The notes beneath the pieces are model-generated. The model was not told the origin of the DNA and made no database searches. It saw only the letters and a list, made by a program, of their open reading frames with translations. Shown piece by piece: positions 26,707 through 35,058 of a stretch of DNA of 64,000 nt. Each line of letters starts with the position of its first letter. Position 1 is the first letter of the stretch. The stretch spans positions 3,162,001 through 3,226,000 of the forward strand of contig NZ_JAUSRB010000002.1 of NCBI RefSeq assembly GCF_030811595.1, in the 5' to 3' direction. A program made the translations under genes and the position numbers. Source of the DNA: Streptosporangium brasiliense. GTDB taxonomy: Bacteria > Actinomycetota > Actinomycetes > Streptosporangiales > Streptosporangiaceae.

Positions 26707-27753
26707 TCAGGTCAGGAAGGGCGAGACCGCGGTCCAGCCGGGGTCGCCGACCACGTCGACCCGGGGCCGGCCCTCCTCCCAGCTCACGATCAGCTCCTTG
26801 GCGTGGATGGCCGCCTCGCCCACGGGGTCGGCGTATACGTGCAGCACCCGCTGGCCCTCGGCGCTCATGTGCGCGGCGAACACGGCGCTGCCGTGCAGCC
26901 TGCTGATCCGGCCGGCGAGGCGCTCCTCGAAGTCGCGCAGGGCCTCCAGGGACCGTCCGGCGGGCAGCCCGTCGGCATCGCGGTGCAGGTAGGGCAGGGT
27001 GATCGCGATGTGCTGGTCGAACAGGGGATAGTCGACAGGGCGGAGCGGATAGCGGGCGGTGGCGATCAGGCGGGCCCCGGTGGCGGTCTCCCCCTCCAGG
27101 AGCGCCCACTGCTCGTCCTGGAAGCCGGAGGCCAGGTCGGAGACCACGCTGGGCAGGTGCACGGCGGGCACCGCGTCGATCGGCGGGAAACCGGCGGCGG
27201 AGATGTCGCCGACCCAGCGGGCCACGTCGTCCTCGCCGAGCAGCCAGTCGAGGGCGAGCAGGGCGGCCTCGGTCCTGGTGTCGTCGTCGAGGATGTCGAA
27301 GATCGGGTGGTGGGCGACCACGTCGACGCGGGGGGCGCCCAGGGGGGCCCGCAGGCCGAGCACGAGCTTGTCCAGCGCGAACTCGTAGCCGCCCACGTCG
27401 AGCGTGAGGTCCATGGCGTGCGGGTTGGCCTGCCGGGACGGGTGGAACTCCCACAGGGCGTCGGCGGCGGGCGCGGCCGCGGCCCAGCGGTGCGCGGTGG
27501 GGCGCAGTTCCGGATCCCCGGCGGAGGTGACCACGAGCGCCTGCTCGGAGCCGAGCCCGGGGGCGATCTCCCACACCAGGGAGGGGTGGACGACCTGGAC
27601 GGCCGGCCCGATCCACTCGGCCAGCCGGTCGGCCTCGCCCGCGGCGACCATCGCGTCGAGCTCCGGCCTCGCCTCGGCCCACCACGTCCAGAACTCGCCG
27701 ATGCCGTCGGCCGGATCGGAGGTGAATTCGCTCTTGCGCCCGAACAGTCGCAT
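26707..27753 (-). CDS. DUF695-like protein of unknown function
   Basis: A 348-residue soluble protein. The N-terminal part (FWTWWAEARPELDAMVAAGE, then VVHPSLVWEIAPGLGSEQALVVTSAGDP, WEFHPSRQ) has the layout I associate with DUF695-type proteins, and a C-terminal half (about 225-345) looks like a second alpha/beta domain (RLIATARYPLRPVDYPLFDQH). No catalytic motif is evident. The ATG at 27753 is chosen over one 11 codons upstream because the leading residues look non-coding. It is convergent with the desulfurase and divergent from mnmA. Family assignment is from memory of sequence style only. Confidence 0.75.
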   Translation of the reverse strand: MRLFGRKSEFTSDPADGIGEFWTWWAEARPELDAMVAAGEADRLAEWIGPAVQVVHPSLVWEIAPGLGSEQALVVTSAGDPELRPTAHRWAAAAPAADALWEFHPSRQANPHAMDLTLDVGGYEFALDKLVLGLRAPLGAPRVDVVAHHPIFDILDDDTRTEAALLALDWLLGEDDVARWVGDISAAGFPPIDAVPAVHLPSVVSDLASGFQDEQWALLEGETATGARLIATARYPLRPVDYPLFDQHIAITLPYLHRDADGLPAGRSLEALRDFEERLAGRISRLHGSAVFAAHMSAEGQRVLHVYADPVGEAAIHAKELIVSWEEGRPRVDVVGDPGWTAVSPFLT

Positions 27754-27812
27754 GACCCCGGATTCTCCCAGCACGACGGGGTGCACGCCAACGCGGGTAC
27801 GCTCAGGGTGTT

Positions 27813-28883
27813 ATGAGACTTCGTGTGCTTGCCGCCATGTCCGGCGGCGTCGACTCCGCCGTGGCGGCCGCCCGCATCGCCGAGGCAGGCCATGACGTCA
27901 CCGGCGTGCACCTGGCGCTCTCGGCCAACCCGCAGTCGTATCGGACCGGCGCCCGGGGGTGCTGCACGATCGAGGACTCGCGAGACGCCCGCAGGGCCGC
28001 CGACGTGATCGGCATCCCCTTCTACATCTGGGACATGGCCGAGCGCTTCCACCGCGACGTGGTCGAGGACTTCGTCAGCGAATACGCCGCCGGCCGTACG
28101 CCCAACCCCTGCCTGCGCTGCAACGAGAAGATCAAGTTCGAGGCGGTCCTCGACCGGGCCCTCGCGCTGGGCTTCGACGCGGTGGCCACCGGCCACCACG
28201 CGCGGATCGTCGACGGCGTGCTGAGCCGCAGCCCCGACGAGGGCAAGGACCAGTCCTACGTGCTCGGCGTGCTCACCAGGGAGCAGCTCAAGCACGCGAT
28301 CTTCCCGCTGGGCGACTCGACCAAGGCGCAGGTCCGCGAGGAGGCCGCGCGGCGCGGCCTCATGGTGGCCGACAAGCCCGACAGCCACGACATCTGCTTC
28401 ATCGCCGACGGCGACACCCGGGGCTTCCTCGCCGACCGCCTCGGCGCGGCGCAGGGCCCGATCGTCGACGAGTCCGGCTCGGTCGTCGGCAGGCACGAGG
28501 GCGCCTACGGCTTCACCGTCGGCCAGCGCAAGGGTCTGCACATCGACCGCCCGGCCGCCGACGGCCGCCCCCGTTACGTGCTGTCGATCGAGCCGGTCTC
28601 CAACACCGTCACGGTCGGTCCCCGCTCGGCCCTGGAGGTCACGGAGATCGTGGCCACCCGGCCGGTCTGGAACGGCCCGGTGGCCGAGCCGCGCGAGCCG
28701 CTGGCCTGCACGGTCCAGCTCCGCGCCCACGGAGAGGTGTACGGCTGCCGCGCCCAGGTCTCCGGTGCGGAGGTCCACATCACGCTGGAGGCGCCCGCCA
28801 CCGGTGTCGCCGCCGGTCAGGCGGCGGTCCTCTACCTGGGAGACACCGTGATCGGGTCGGCCACGATCGCCTCCGCGATCTGA
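27813..28883 (+). CDS. mnmA: tRNA 2-thiouridine(34) synthase
   Basis: A 356-residue enzyme that thiolates U34 of Lys, Glu and Gln tRNAs using sulfur from a desulfurase. The PP-loop [13 protein letters not shown] (near 7-19) and the catalytic cysteines in [12 protein letters not shown] (near 98-109) and DSHDICFI (near 190-197) are present. The C-terminal beta domain ([19 protein letters not shown]) is also complete. It starts at an ATG at 27813. The nearby cysteine desulfurase is its probable sulfur donor. Confidence 0.96.
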   Translation: MRLRVLAAMSGGVDSAVAAARIAEAGHDVTGVHLALSANPQSYRTGARGCCTIEDSRDARRAADVIGIPFYIWDMAERFHRDVVEDFVSEYAAGRTPNPCLRCNEKIKFEAVLDRALALGFDAVATGHHARIVDGVLSRSPDEGKDQSYVLGVLTREQLKHAIFPLGDSTKAQVREEAARRGLMVADKPDSHDICFIADGDTRGFLADRLGAAQGPIVDESGSVVGRHEGAYGFTVGQRKGLHIDRPAADGRPRYVLSIEPVSNTVTVGPRSALEVTEIVATRPVWNGPVAEPREPLACTVQLRAHGEVYGCRAQVSGAEVHITLEAPATGVAAGQAAVLYLGDTVIGSATIASAI

Positions 28884-28886
28884 CCG

Positions 28887-28918
28887 GTCCCGGATCCGCG
28901 AGGCGGTCGATCCGGGAC
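28887..28918 (+). terminator. hairpin after mnmA
   Basis: A 10-base stem GTCCCGGATC / GATCCGGGAC (28887-28896 and 28909-28918) starting 3 bases after the mnmA stop. No T-tract follows, so it may be a GC-only terminator, as is common in actinobacteria. Confidence 0.55.
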
Positions 28919-29049
28919 GCCGGCGTCAGACGGCCAGCCGGCCCGCCCGGATGGGGGCGCATGCCCGCGTGGGGACCCTCATCCGTGGCGTGAACGCGTG
29001 AGGCGCTCCTGAGGTGAATGTGCGGAGAGCTTCGCACCCGAACCTTGTT

Positions 29050-29062
29050 CCATTAATAATGG
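29050..29062. promoter_or_regulatory. palindrome CCATTAATAATGG upstream of T7SS operon
   Basis: An AT-rich 13-base palindrome 38 bases upstream of the first YbaB gene. Its ten bases CCATTAATAA recur in reverse orientation at 55560-55569 upstream of another YbaB gene. A candidate regulator site or promoter element, based on sequence only. Confidence 0.35.
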
Positions 29063-29099
29063 GCGGCATGTCTGGAATGTTTGGTGCGGGTGACTGCCG

Positions 29100-29495
29100 A
29101 TGACGGACGAGTTCCGGGCCGTGATGGATGGGCTCGTCGAGGACTACAACCGGCAGGCCGGGCAGCTGCGCGAGATGTACGGCAAGCTCAGAGAGCTGAC
29201 CGCGACCGCGCGGTCGGAGGACCGGATGGTGACCGTGACCGTGGGAGCGCGCGGCCAGGTGCGGGACATCCAGTTCGATCCCCGGGTCTATCGCAAGCTG
29301 TCACCGTCGGAGCTGGCGCAGTCGGTCATGGATCAGATCGGGGCGGCGACGGCCGAGGTGGCCGAGCGGACCCGTGAGCTGATGGCTCCCTTCGTGCCGG
29401 AGGGCCTGCCCTACGAGGAGATCTTCGGGGAGGGGGCGGACTTCGCGTCCTTCCTGCCCCAGCCCATGGAGCCGCTGCCGGAGGAACGCGGGTGA
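29100..29495 (+). CDS. YbaB/EbfC-like protein, first gene of toxin operon
   Basis: A 131-residue YbaB-fold protein. A helical N-terminus (residues 5-35) is followed by the family core MVTVTVGARGQVRDIQFDP (near 44-62) and LSPSELAQSVMDQIGAATAE (near 68-87), and a 35-residue Pro/Phe-rich tail. Classical YbaB/EbfC are nucleoid-associated DNA-binding dimers, but in T7SS loci members such as the mycobacterial EspL are accessory proteins. The gene overlaps the next one (GTGA) and lies in an operon with a metallopeptidase toxin. A chaperone-like or secretion-accessory role is therefore more likely than global DNA binding (inference). Confidence 0.82.
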   Translation: MTDEFRAVMDGLVEDYNRQAGQLREMYGKLRELTATARSEDRMVTVTVGARGQVRDIQFDPRVYRKLSPSELAQSVMDQIGAATAEVAERTRELMAPFVPEGLPYEEIFGEGADFASFLPQPMEPLPEERG

Positions 29496-29809
29496 CGGGG
29501 CCGTTCGACGGCTATTACGCGGCACCCGAGGAGATACGCCTCCGGAGGGCGGGGCAGTTCGGCGACGAGCGTGACCACGTCGAGGAGCAGCGCGCGGCGC
29601 TGGAGCAGGTCTTCCTGCGAGAGGGGATGCCGCTCGGAGACGATCAGTACGGCGCGGAGCTGGAGAAGAATCTCCCGAAGATCAAGGATTCGATCTTCGG
29701 CGCCTTCAAGGCGTACACCGACGAGCTCGAGAGCGTGCGCGTGCGGCTGATCACCGGTGCCGGTGGATACCGGTCGGCTGACAGTCCCGGCTTCTTTCCC
29801 GGCGCGTGA
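29492..29809 (+). CDS. small helical T7SS-associated protein
   Basis: A 105-residue protein starting at a GTG that overlaps the YbaB stop by 4 bases. It is almost entirely helical (residues 15-85) with no clear Trp-X-Gly turn, so it may be an EspC-like rather than a true WXG100 partner. It resembles the ~100-residue proteins next to other YbaB genes in this island only in size and context. It ends 6 bases before the polymorphic toxin and probably helps in its export. The function is inferred from position. Confidence 0.72.
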   Translation: MTGPFDGYYAAPEEIRLRRAGQFGDERDHVEEQRAALEQVFLREGMPLGDDQYGAELEKNLPKIKDSIFGAFKAYTDELESVRVRLITGAGGYRSADSPGFFPGA

Positions 29810-29815
29810 CCCCGC

Positions 29816-32116
29816 ATGGGATTCGACGGTTTCCTGGTGCCGGACTGGGTGAAGCCGTGGGTGGGCTGGGTCGTGGGGACGGACTGGCCGGAGGGCGACG
29901 AGTCGGGATGCTTCCGGTTGGCGGACGCGTGCGCGGCGACGGCGCGGAGTGTGGCTGAAGGGGGACCGCACGGTGGCCCCGGCACGATGCGGGCGGCCCG
30001 GCCGGACTCCGACTGGGACGGGACGGCGCTGCGGGCGTTCGCCGACCACGTGCGCCAGGTGTCGGGCGGCAAGCAGGCCGAACTGGTGGACCGGCTGGTG
30101 GCGGCGGCGCTGGAGTTCAACCGGGTGGGCGTGAACGTCGAGTACACCAAGCGGATGATCGAGGTTTCGGTCTGGCTGCTGATCTTCCAGATCGTCTGGT
30201 TGCTGGCGGCGGCGGCCGGGCCGTGGGGCGGGGTGTCGCTGGCGTTGATCGGAGCCAGGGCGCAGCTGGCCCGGATGACGGTCCGGCAGATCGCCATACG
30301 GCTGATGATCAACATCGGGCTGTTCGGCGGTCTGATGGCCGGGATGGATCTGGGAGTGCAGGCGTCCCAGTCGCGACGTGACGAGATCGACTGGCGCCAG
30401 GTCCTGGCGTCCGGTGGGACGGGCGCGCTGGCGGGAGCTTTTCTGACAGGCATGTCGGGCGGCCTGTCGCGGCTGGCTACCGGAGGTCTGCAGGCCGGAC
30501 TGTCCCGGGCGGAGATGTCGGCGCTGGAGAAGCTGCTGGTGGCATCGGGCCGATCGATGTGGGGACTGATGGGGCAGTCGGGGCTGGCCAACGGCGCCGC
30601 CACGGCGGTCAGCCTTGGGTTGAGCGGCCACTTCGACTGGGAGATGGTGCTCAAGGGGACCACGGCGGGCGTGGTCGGAGGCGCGGACGCGCACTGGACG
30701 GGCGCGAGCCCGTCATGGCACGGCAAGGACGGCGGGACGGGCGGGGAGGGCCCTCGGGGCGGACCGGAGCCGCAGCGCGGCGGCTCCGACGTCCCTCCGG
30801 GACCGGACGGCCCCGCCGGCGGCCGTCCGATGGGCACGGAGGTCGACCCGACGGCGCTCCCCGGTGGCGCTCACGACTCGGCGGGACAGGCCCGTGAAAC
30901 GGTGGGTCCAGGCAGGGAGCCGGTCGGCGAGTCGGTCACCGAACTGGCGCACGCCGTGCCCGCCGGTACGGCACGGCCAGAAGTCGGGCGGCCGGAAGGT
31001 GGGCGGCCGGAAGGCGGTCCGCCCCGCGCTGACGGTCCGTCCCCGCACCCCGCCGGCCTGCCGCATCAGGCCCCTACCCGTCCCGGTGGGGAGACGGGCC
31101 CGGGGCAGGCCGCGCCGGGGGCCACCGGTGGGCGGTCCGGCGCGGCACCCGCCGACGGCGCTCCGGGCCCGGCGCGCTCCACCATCGACAGGTTGATCAA
31201 CTGGGGTGACTACCTGGCCGACGAGCCCGCCGCGAGACCGCAGGACGCACCGGCGCCGCACCGCGGTGAGGCGGCCGGGCGGTCCGAGGGTGAGGGTCCG
31301 GAGGATGGTGGGGCGGCCGGGCGGTCCGAGGGTGAGGGGCCGGAGGGGGAAGGGCCGGAGGGGGAGGGCTCTGACACGCGAGACGCGGTCATGAGCGATA
31401 CCGGCGACGGCGGCCAGAATCATGCGGCGGAGCAGCCGAGCCTCTCGCCGGAGCAACTGCGGGAACTGGCCGATGTCCAGGCCGAGGGACAGCAGATCCT
31501 CTCGGACCGGTTCGGTGACTCCGCTCCCACGGTGGACTACACGTCCGTGCCGATACATCCTGACGTCGCGCGGGAGTACAACCGGGTGCTGAGCGAGCTC
31601 GCGGACAGGTTCCCGGCGGTGATGAGCGAGGTGGGCACGGTCAGCACGGGCGATCCGATGAACAGGTTCACCCAGCCTGTGGGGGGTTACTCCGTGCTGA
31701 GCGGCCCCGACAAGGGGATCTATCTCAACCCCCGCTATCTGCACGACCCCGGGCAGGTCGCTGACCTGTACGGGGCCCGGATGCGGGCGGGCTGGCTGTC
31801 GCTCGGTTACGAGGACCTCGGCGCGGTCCTCCACCACGAGTTCGGCCACCACCTGGTCTCACACATGCCCTACAGCGTGGAGCGGGCGCTGATGCAGGCG
31901 GTCAGGGAGGTGATCGGCGCGCGGGTCGGCCTCGACACGCCGTTCCTCCCGCATACCGCCGAGAAGGTGGAGGGGGCGTTGTCGCGTTACGGTGCCAGCG
32001 ACCCGCACGAGATGATCGCCGAGGCGTTCGCCGAATACATGGGGGCGGGCACGCCACGCCTGCTCGCCCTCGCCATCGGCCAGATCCTGGAGTCCTACCA
32101 CATGGGCGGGCGGTGA
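29816..32116 (+). CDS. T7SS polymorphic toxin with C-terminal zinc metallopeptidase domain
   Basis: A 766-residue effector candidate. Residues about 1-110 match the WXG100-like helical N-terminal domain of CpnT-type toxins (PDWVKPWVGWVVGTDWPEGDE). Residues about 115-290 carry several hydrophobic segments (VSVWLLIFQIVWLLAAAAG near 117). Residues about 300-540 are Gly/Pro/Glu-rich linker with repeated GRSEGEGPE units. The C-terminal ~200 residues form a peptidase: HHEFGHHLV (near 672-680) is the HExxH zinc site, and DPHEMIAEAFAEYM (near 728-741) supplies the third acidic ligand. This looks like a Tox-MPTase-type domain, but the exact family needs a profile search. Export through the T7SS into rivals is the likely role. 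Confidence 0.85.
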   Translation: MGFDGFLVPDWVKPWVGWVVGTDWPEGDESGCFRLADACAATARSVAEGGPHGGPGTMRAARPDSDWDGTALRAFADHVRQVSGGKQAELVDRLVAAALEFNRVGVNVEYTKRMIEVSVWLLIFQIVWLLAAAAGPWGGVSLALIGARAQLARMTVRQIAIRLMINIGLFGGLMAGMDLGVQASQSRRDEIDWRQVLASGGTGALAGAFLTGMSGGLSRLATGGLQAGLSRAEMSALEKLLVASGRSMWGLMGQSGLANGAATAVSLGLSGHFDWEMVLKGTTAGVVGGADAHWTGASPSWHGKDGGTGGEGPRGGPEPQRGGSDVPPGPDGPAGGRPMGTEVDPTALPGGAHDSAGQARETVGPGREPVGESVTELAHAVPAGTARPEVGRPEGGRPEGGPPRADGPSPHPAGLPHQAPTRPGGETGPGQAAPGATGGRSGAAPADGAPGPARSTIDRLINWGDYLADEPAARPQDAPAPHRGEAAGRSEGEGPEDGGAAGRSEGEGPEGEGPEGEGSDTRDAVMSDTGDGGQNHAAEQPSLSPEQLRELADVQAEGQQILSDRFGDSAPTVDYTSVPIHPDVAREYNRVLSELADRFPAVMSEVGTVSTGDPMNRFTQPVGGYSVLSGPDKGIYLNPRYLHDPGQVADLYGARMRAGWLSLGYEDLGAVLHHEFGHHLVSHMPYSVERALMQAVREVIGARVGLDTPFLPHTAEKVEGALSRYGASDPHEMIAEAFAEYMGAGTPRLLALAIGQILESYHMGGR

Positions 32117-32171
32117 CGGTGATCACCGAACCGGTGCCGGTGGGGCGGACCGTCTCGCCCGGGACCGGCTC

Positions 32172-32423
32172 TCAGGAGGCGCCGGTCAGGCTCTCGTAGA
32201 GACGCAGCACGCTCTCCTGGCCCTCCCGGAGGACGAAGCGGACGCCTCCGTCGCCGGGATACTCCTCCCGGTGGTCGAATCCGCCGAGGAAGATCGCGTC
32301 CGGCACCTTGTCGGGGAAGGCGTCGCAGTATGGCGTCCACATGTCCACCGTGGTCCGCGCCTCAGGATTGCGTCTCAGGCGCAGGCGGGCGCACGCGTCA
32401 CAGATGCTCGGATCTCGGAGCAC
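32172..32423 (-). CDS. small Cys-containing hypothetical protein next to toxin
   Basis: An 83-residue protein of unknown function, convergent with the metallopeptidase toxin (56-base gap). A GTG at 32423 with GGGAG upstream is chosen. It has a CDAC pair near residues 9-12, a third Cys near 33, and a conserved-looking C-terminal part (DAIFLGGFDHREEYPGDGG, then VLRLYESLTG). Small single-domain proteins next to toxin genes can be immunity proteins, but this one is on the opposite strand. That role is only a hypothesis. Confidence 0.6.
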   Translation of the reverse strand: MLRDPSICDACARLRLRRNPEARTTVDMWTPYCDAFPDKVPDAIFLGGFDHREEYPGDGGVRFVLREGQESVLRLYESLTGAS

Positions 32424-32454
32424 GGATGTCTCCCTTCGCAGGATGCCGTCGAGC

Positions 32455-32664
32455 CTACTCAAGCTCCTCGTCCGTCCGGCGCGGAGGGAGGGCACCCGCA
32501 CGCCGGTGGCCGGATCCCGGCCGCCCTGGACGCCGGGGACCGGCGGCGATGCCGCCTGGCACTTGGCGGTGATCGCGCCGGCGGCCACCATGCTCGGGAT
32601 CGGCCGGTAGCAGGGGTTGGACGCGTGTCCAGGCGTCATCGGTGGGTCCGTGGCGACGGATCAT
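32455..32664 (-). pseudogene. remnant of IS5-family (IS427-group) transposase
   Basis: The minus strand reads MIRRHGPTDDAWTRVQPLLP, then HGGRRRDHRQV. This matches the N-terminal helix-turn-helix region of IS5/IS427 transposases (family pattern: RRHELTD.AW..I.PLLP...GGRWRDHRQVI.GI). A shift of frame is needed to continue into a degenerate WRDLPERYG-like part, and no DDE catalytic part remains. Only about 70 codons survive, with no obvious terminal inverted repeats. Confidence 0.6.
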
Positions 32665-32855
32665 GTGCTTCACCGAGTCACGTCATCGTGGTTCCGTCAG
32701 GGAAACCGGTCGACGGCCGGGGAGTGTGAGGGGCCGGTAGGCCCCTCATCTGGAGTTGGGGCAGAGTCCCGATCGAGCGCGGACCGCGCGCAGCGCGGAG
32801 GCTCGGCGAGGCCCGCGCTCGGCGCACAGTGGTCTACAGAACAGGGCCAGGTGTG
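32665..32855. other. non-coding spacer next to IS remnant
   Basis: With the IS remnant, this makes a 432-base gap free of intact genes between the small hypothetical protein and the MBL hydrolase. Besides the hairpin listed separately, it holds GC-rich imperfect repeats (GCGCGG, CGGCGAGGC near 32778-32825). I see no gene or RNA in it. Confidence 0.5.
32727..32748 (-). terminator. hairpin downstream of MBL hydrolase
   Basis: TGAGGGGCC (32727-32735) and GGCCCCTCA (32740-32748) with loop GGTA. It lies about 110 bases past the MBL stop, so it may end that transcript. Confidence 0.45.
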
Positions 32856-33497
32856 CTAGGGCAGCGTGACCGACTCACCCGGCTTCAGGCGGCGGATCTC
32901 GGCCTTCTGCCGGTCCGCCTCCAGGCCCAGCCACGAGTCGATCAGGCCGAGACCGGTGTCGTTGAGCAGCCCGTCGTGGGTGGAGAAGGCCCTGGCCGGG
33001 CGGATCTGGCGCAGGTATTCCACCATCTCCGCCGCCTTCATCCACGGCGCGTTGGTCGGCACCATGAGGGTGGGGACCTCGACCCCGGGCGGGGTGAAGG
33101 CGTCACCCGGGTAGAAGACCTCCTCCTCCACCAGGAACCCGACATTGCGCACGGTGGGCATGTCCGGATGGTTGGGGGCGTGCCACTCGCCGACGACCCG
33201 CACCGCGAAGCCCGCCGTGTCGAAGGTGTCGCCGTGCCGTACGACCTGGATCTTCGCCGGGACGTCGGTGAGCGTGGCGGCCACGCCCTCGTTGGTCCAG
33301 ATCTCCAACGCCGGGTTGGCCTCGGCGGCCCGGCGCAGCCGGTCGGCCTCCACGTGGTCGAAGTGCTCGTGGGTGATGAGAACGGTGTGCGCCCCCTCCA
33401 GCGCGGACTCCTCGCTGAAGGATCCCGGGTCGATCACCAGGATCGAGTCGCCCTTCTCCAGGCGGACGCACGCGTGTCCATACTTCGTGAGCTTCAT
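32856..33497 (-). CDS. MBL-fold metallohydrolase (UlaG-like)
   Basis: A 213-residue enzyme of the metallo-beta-lactamase fold. The N-terminus MKLTKYGHACVRLEKGD and the metal motif THEHFDHVEADRL (near 42-54) are typical, with further ligands in VVGEWHA and the Asp of YPGDAFTPPG. The C-terminal STHDG supplies the last His. Substrate cannot be predicted; members include lactonases, phosphodiesterases and many uncharacterised enzymes. It lies between the toxin region and the WXG100-transglycosylase gene, with no sign of functional linkage to secretion. Confidence 0.9.
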   Translation of the reverse strand: MKLTKYGHACVRLEKGDSILVIDPGSFSEESALEGAHTVLITHEHFDHVEADRLRRAAEANPALEIWTNEGVAATLTDVPAKIQVVRHGDTFDTAGFAVRVVGEWHAPNHPDMPTVRNVGFLVEEEVFYPGDAFTPPGVEVPTLMVPTNAPWMKAAEMVEYLRQIRPARAFSTHDGLLNDTGLGLIDSWLGLEADRQKAEIRRLKPGESVTLP

Positions 33498-33541
33498 CGA
33501 CTCAGCCTAACGGGGGGCATGGCGGCCGGGGCCGCCCGGCC

Positions 33542-34759
33542 TCAGTAGGGCTTGTAGCCGCCGCCGCGCTCGATGGAGGCGATGCCGGGATGCCCGCCGA
33601 GAGATCCGTAACGGCCGTAGGTGTACAGGACTCCGGCGATGATGTTGTCGACAGGGTCCTTGATCACCTTGTGGCCCTCGGGGCTCCAGGCGGCGAACGT
33701 GGGCGGGATCGTCTGCATCAGGCCCTGGGACGGGACGCCGTTCCTGGCGTTGATGTCCCAGTTGTTCTGCGCGTTGGGGTTGCCGCCGGACTCGTGGAAG
33801 ATGATCGTCCAGATCCGCTCGACGTCCTTCGGGTCGTTGGGATCCAGGTCCTTGACCTTCTCCAGGAGACCCTTCCTGGACAGGAAGCCGTCGATCTTTC
33901 CCGACCTGATGATCGTGAGCGCCTCCTTGATCCACTCCACGAGCTTCTCCTTCGGCGCGGGGACGGTCCCGCCCGGCGACGTGCCGCCGGAGCCGATCAC
34001 GCCGGACACGTCCCCGCCGGAGCCGCCGGAGCTGCCAGCGCCGCCGCTCCCGCCCGAGCCGCCGTTCGCGCCGGCGAGCGTCGTCCGGCTCGGGTCGTCC
34101 AGCGGGGTTTTCTTCCAGTCGAGGGTGCGGCCGTCCCCCGGCGTGAACTTCTCGTCACCGGCCACCGGGATGTCGGAGAAGGTGATCGCCCGGTTGTCCA
34201 TGTGCTTCTTCAGGTCGGCCACCGCCTTGGTGACGGCGCCGTTGGCGTTGTTGAGATGGACCCGGGCATCGGCGACGGCCTTGTCGACCGTCGGCTGGAT
34301 CCCGGCGGTGCGTTGCTGCTCCGTCTGGTTGGGATTGTTGGTGCAGTAGGTGTTCCAGTCGGTCACGAGCTTGTTGACGATGCCGTTCACCTCGGTCTCG
34401 GCGGTGCCGAGGGCGTCGGCGGCGGTGTCGAGGGCGCCCGCGCAGTCGGCCAGCGCGAGGTGCATCGCGTCACCGGCCTTGCCGTACTTGCGCATGTGGT
34501 TGTCGAACGCCTCCGCCGAAGCGCCCTGCCAGGCCCGGTCCACCCCGTTCACCGTGCGGATGAGCGTGATGGTGTGCTCGCTCACCTTGCCCGCCGTGGC
34601 CCGCCACCGGGTGGCGATCGCCTTGATCGATTCCCGGTTGCCGTTGACCTTCATGGCGATGTCGAGCAGTTCCGAGCTGCCCGGGACGACAGGGGTCAGC
34701 GGTTGCCTGTCACCGTCCCGGTCGGTCAGCGGTTGCCTGTCGCCGTCCCTGTCGGTCAT
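33542..34759 (-). CDS. WXG100-lytic transglycosylase fusion (probable T7SS substrate)
   Basis: A 405-residue protein. Residues 1-25 contain two exact copies of a DRDGDRQPLT unit. Residues about 30-130 form a long helical hairpin with the WXG-type turn NGVDRAWQGASAEAF (near 68-82), as in ESX substrates. A Gly/Ser-rich linker (near 235-270) leads to a C-terminal SLT-type domain. IIFHESGGNPNAQNN (near 318-332) carries the catalytic Glu, followed by PSQGLMQTIPPTF and NIIAGVLYTYGRYGS, the standard lysozyme-like motifs. This is an unusual fusion: the enzyme could cut peptidoglycan locally during T7SS transit or act as an effector. Its ATG overlaps the stop of the small protein upstream (4 bases). 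Confidence 0.88.
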   Translation of the reverse strand: MTDRDGDRQPLTDRDGDRQPLTPVVPGSSELLDIAMKVNGNRESIKAIATRWRATAGKVSEHTITLIRTVNGVDRAWQGASAEAFDNHMRKYGKAGDAMHLALADCAGALDTAADALGTAETEVNGIVNKLVTDWNTYCTNNPNQTEQQRTAGIQPTVDKAVADARVHLNNANGAVTKAVADLKKHMDNRAITFSDIPVAGDEKFTPGDGRTLDWKKTPLDDPSRTTLAGANGGSGGSGGAGSSGGSGGDVSGVIGSGGTSPGGTVPAPKEKLVEWIKEALTIIRSGKIDGFLSRKGLLEKVKDLDPNDPKDVERIWTIIFHESGGNPNAQNNWDINARNGVPSQGLMQTIPPTFAAWSPEGHKVIKDPVDNIIAGVLYTYGRYGSLGGHPGIASIERGGGYKPY

Positions 34760-35058
34760 CGGCGGCCCCCCGGAGGCTCGTCGGCGGTGCGGAGGTTGGT
34801 CTCCACTTCCTGTAGGGCATCCCTGACGGAACGGAGCCGCGTCGCGGCCCAGCCGAGCTCGCTGTCGATCTCGTTCTCGATGCCGTCGATGGCCCGCGCC
34901 AGATTTACGGAGTCGGTCAGCCCTCCGAGGATGAGCGAGTCGGTCGAGCCGGCGGGGTTGGGATAGCCCCCGGCGAGGCCGTCGAAGTCCACCGCCCGGT
35001 TGTTCGCCGCCGTGCGGCACGTCTCAAGTGCCTCGAAGTGAACGTCAACACCTGCCAC
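34756..35058 (-). CDS. small WXG100/EspC-like helical protein
   Basis: A 100-residue helical protein coupled (ATGA) to the transglycosylase fusion. I choose the GTG at 35058 because CTGGAGGGGG lies 8 bases upstream and it gives the usual ~100-residue size. A GTG at 35085 is possible. The sequence has a helix, a break (GLAGGYPNPAGSTDSL) and a second helix, which fits a secreted-partner fold, but no Trp-X-Gly is visible. It probably forms a heterodimer with the WXG100 domain of the next gene. Confidence 0.72.
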   Translation of the reverse strand: MAGVDVHFEALETCRTAANNRAVDFDGLAGGYPNPAGSTDSLILGGLTDSVNLARAIDGIENEIDSELGWAATRLRSVRDALQEVETNLRTADEPPGGRR

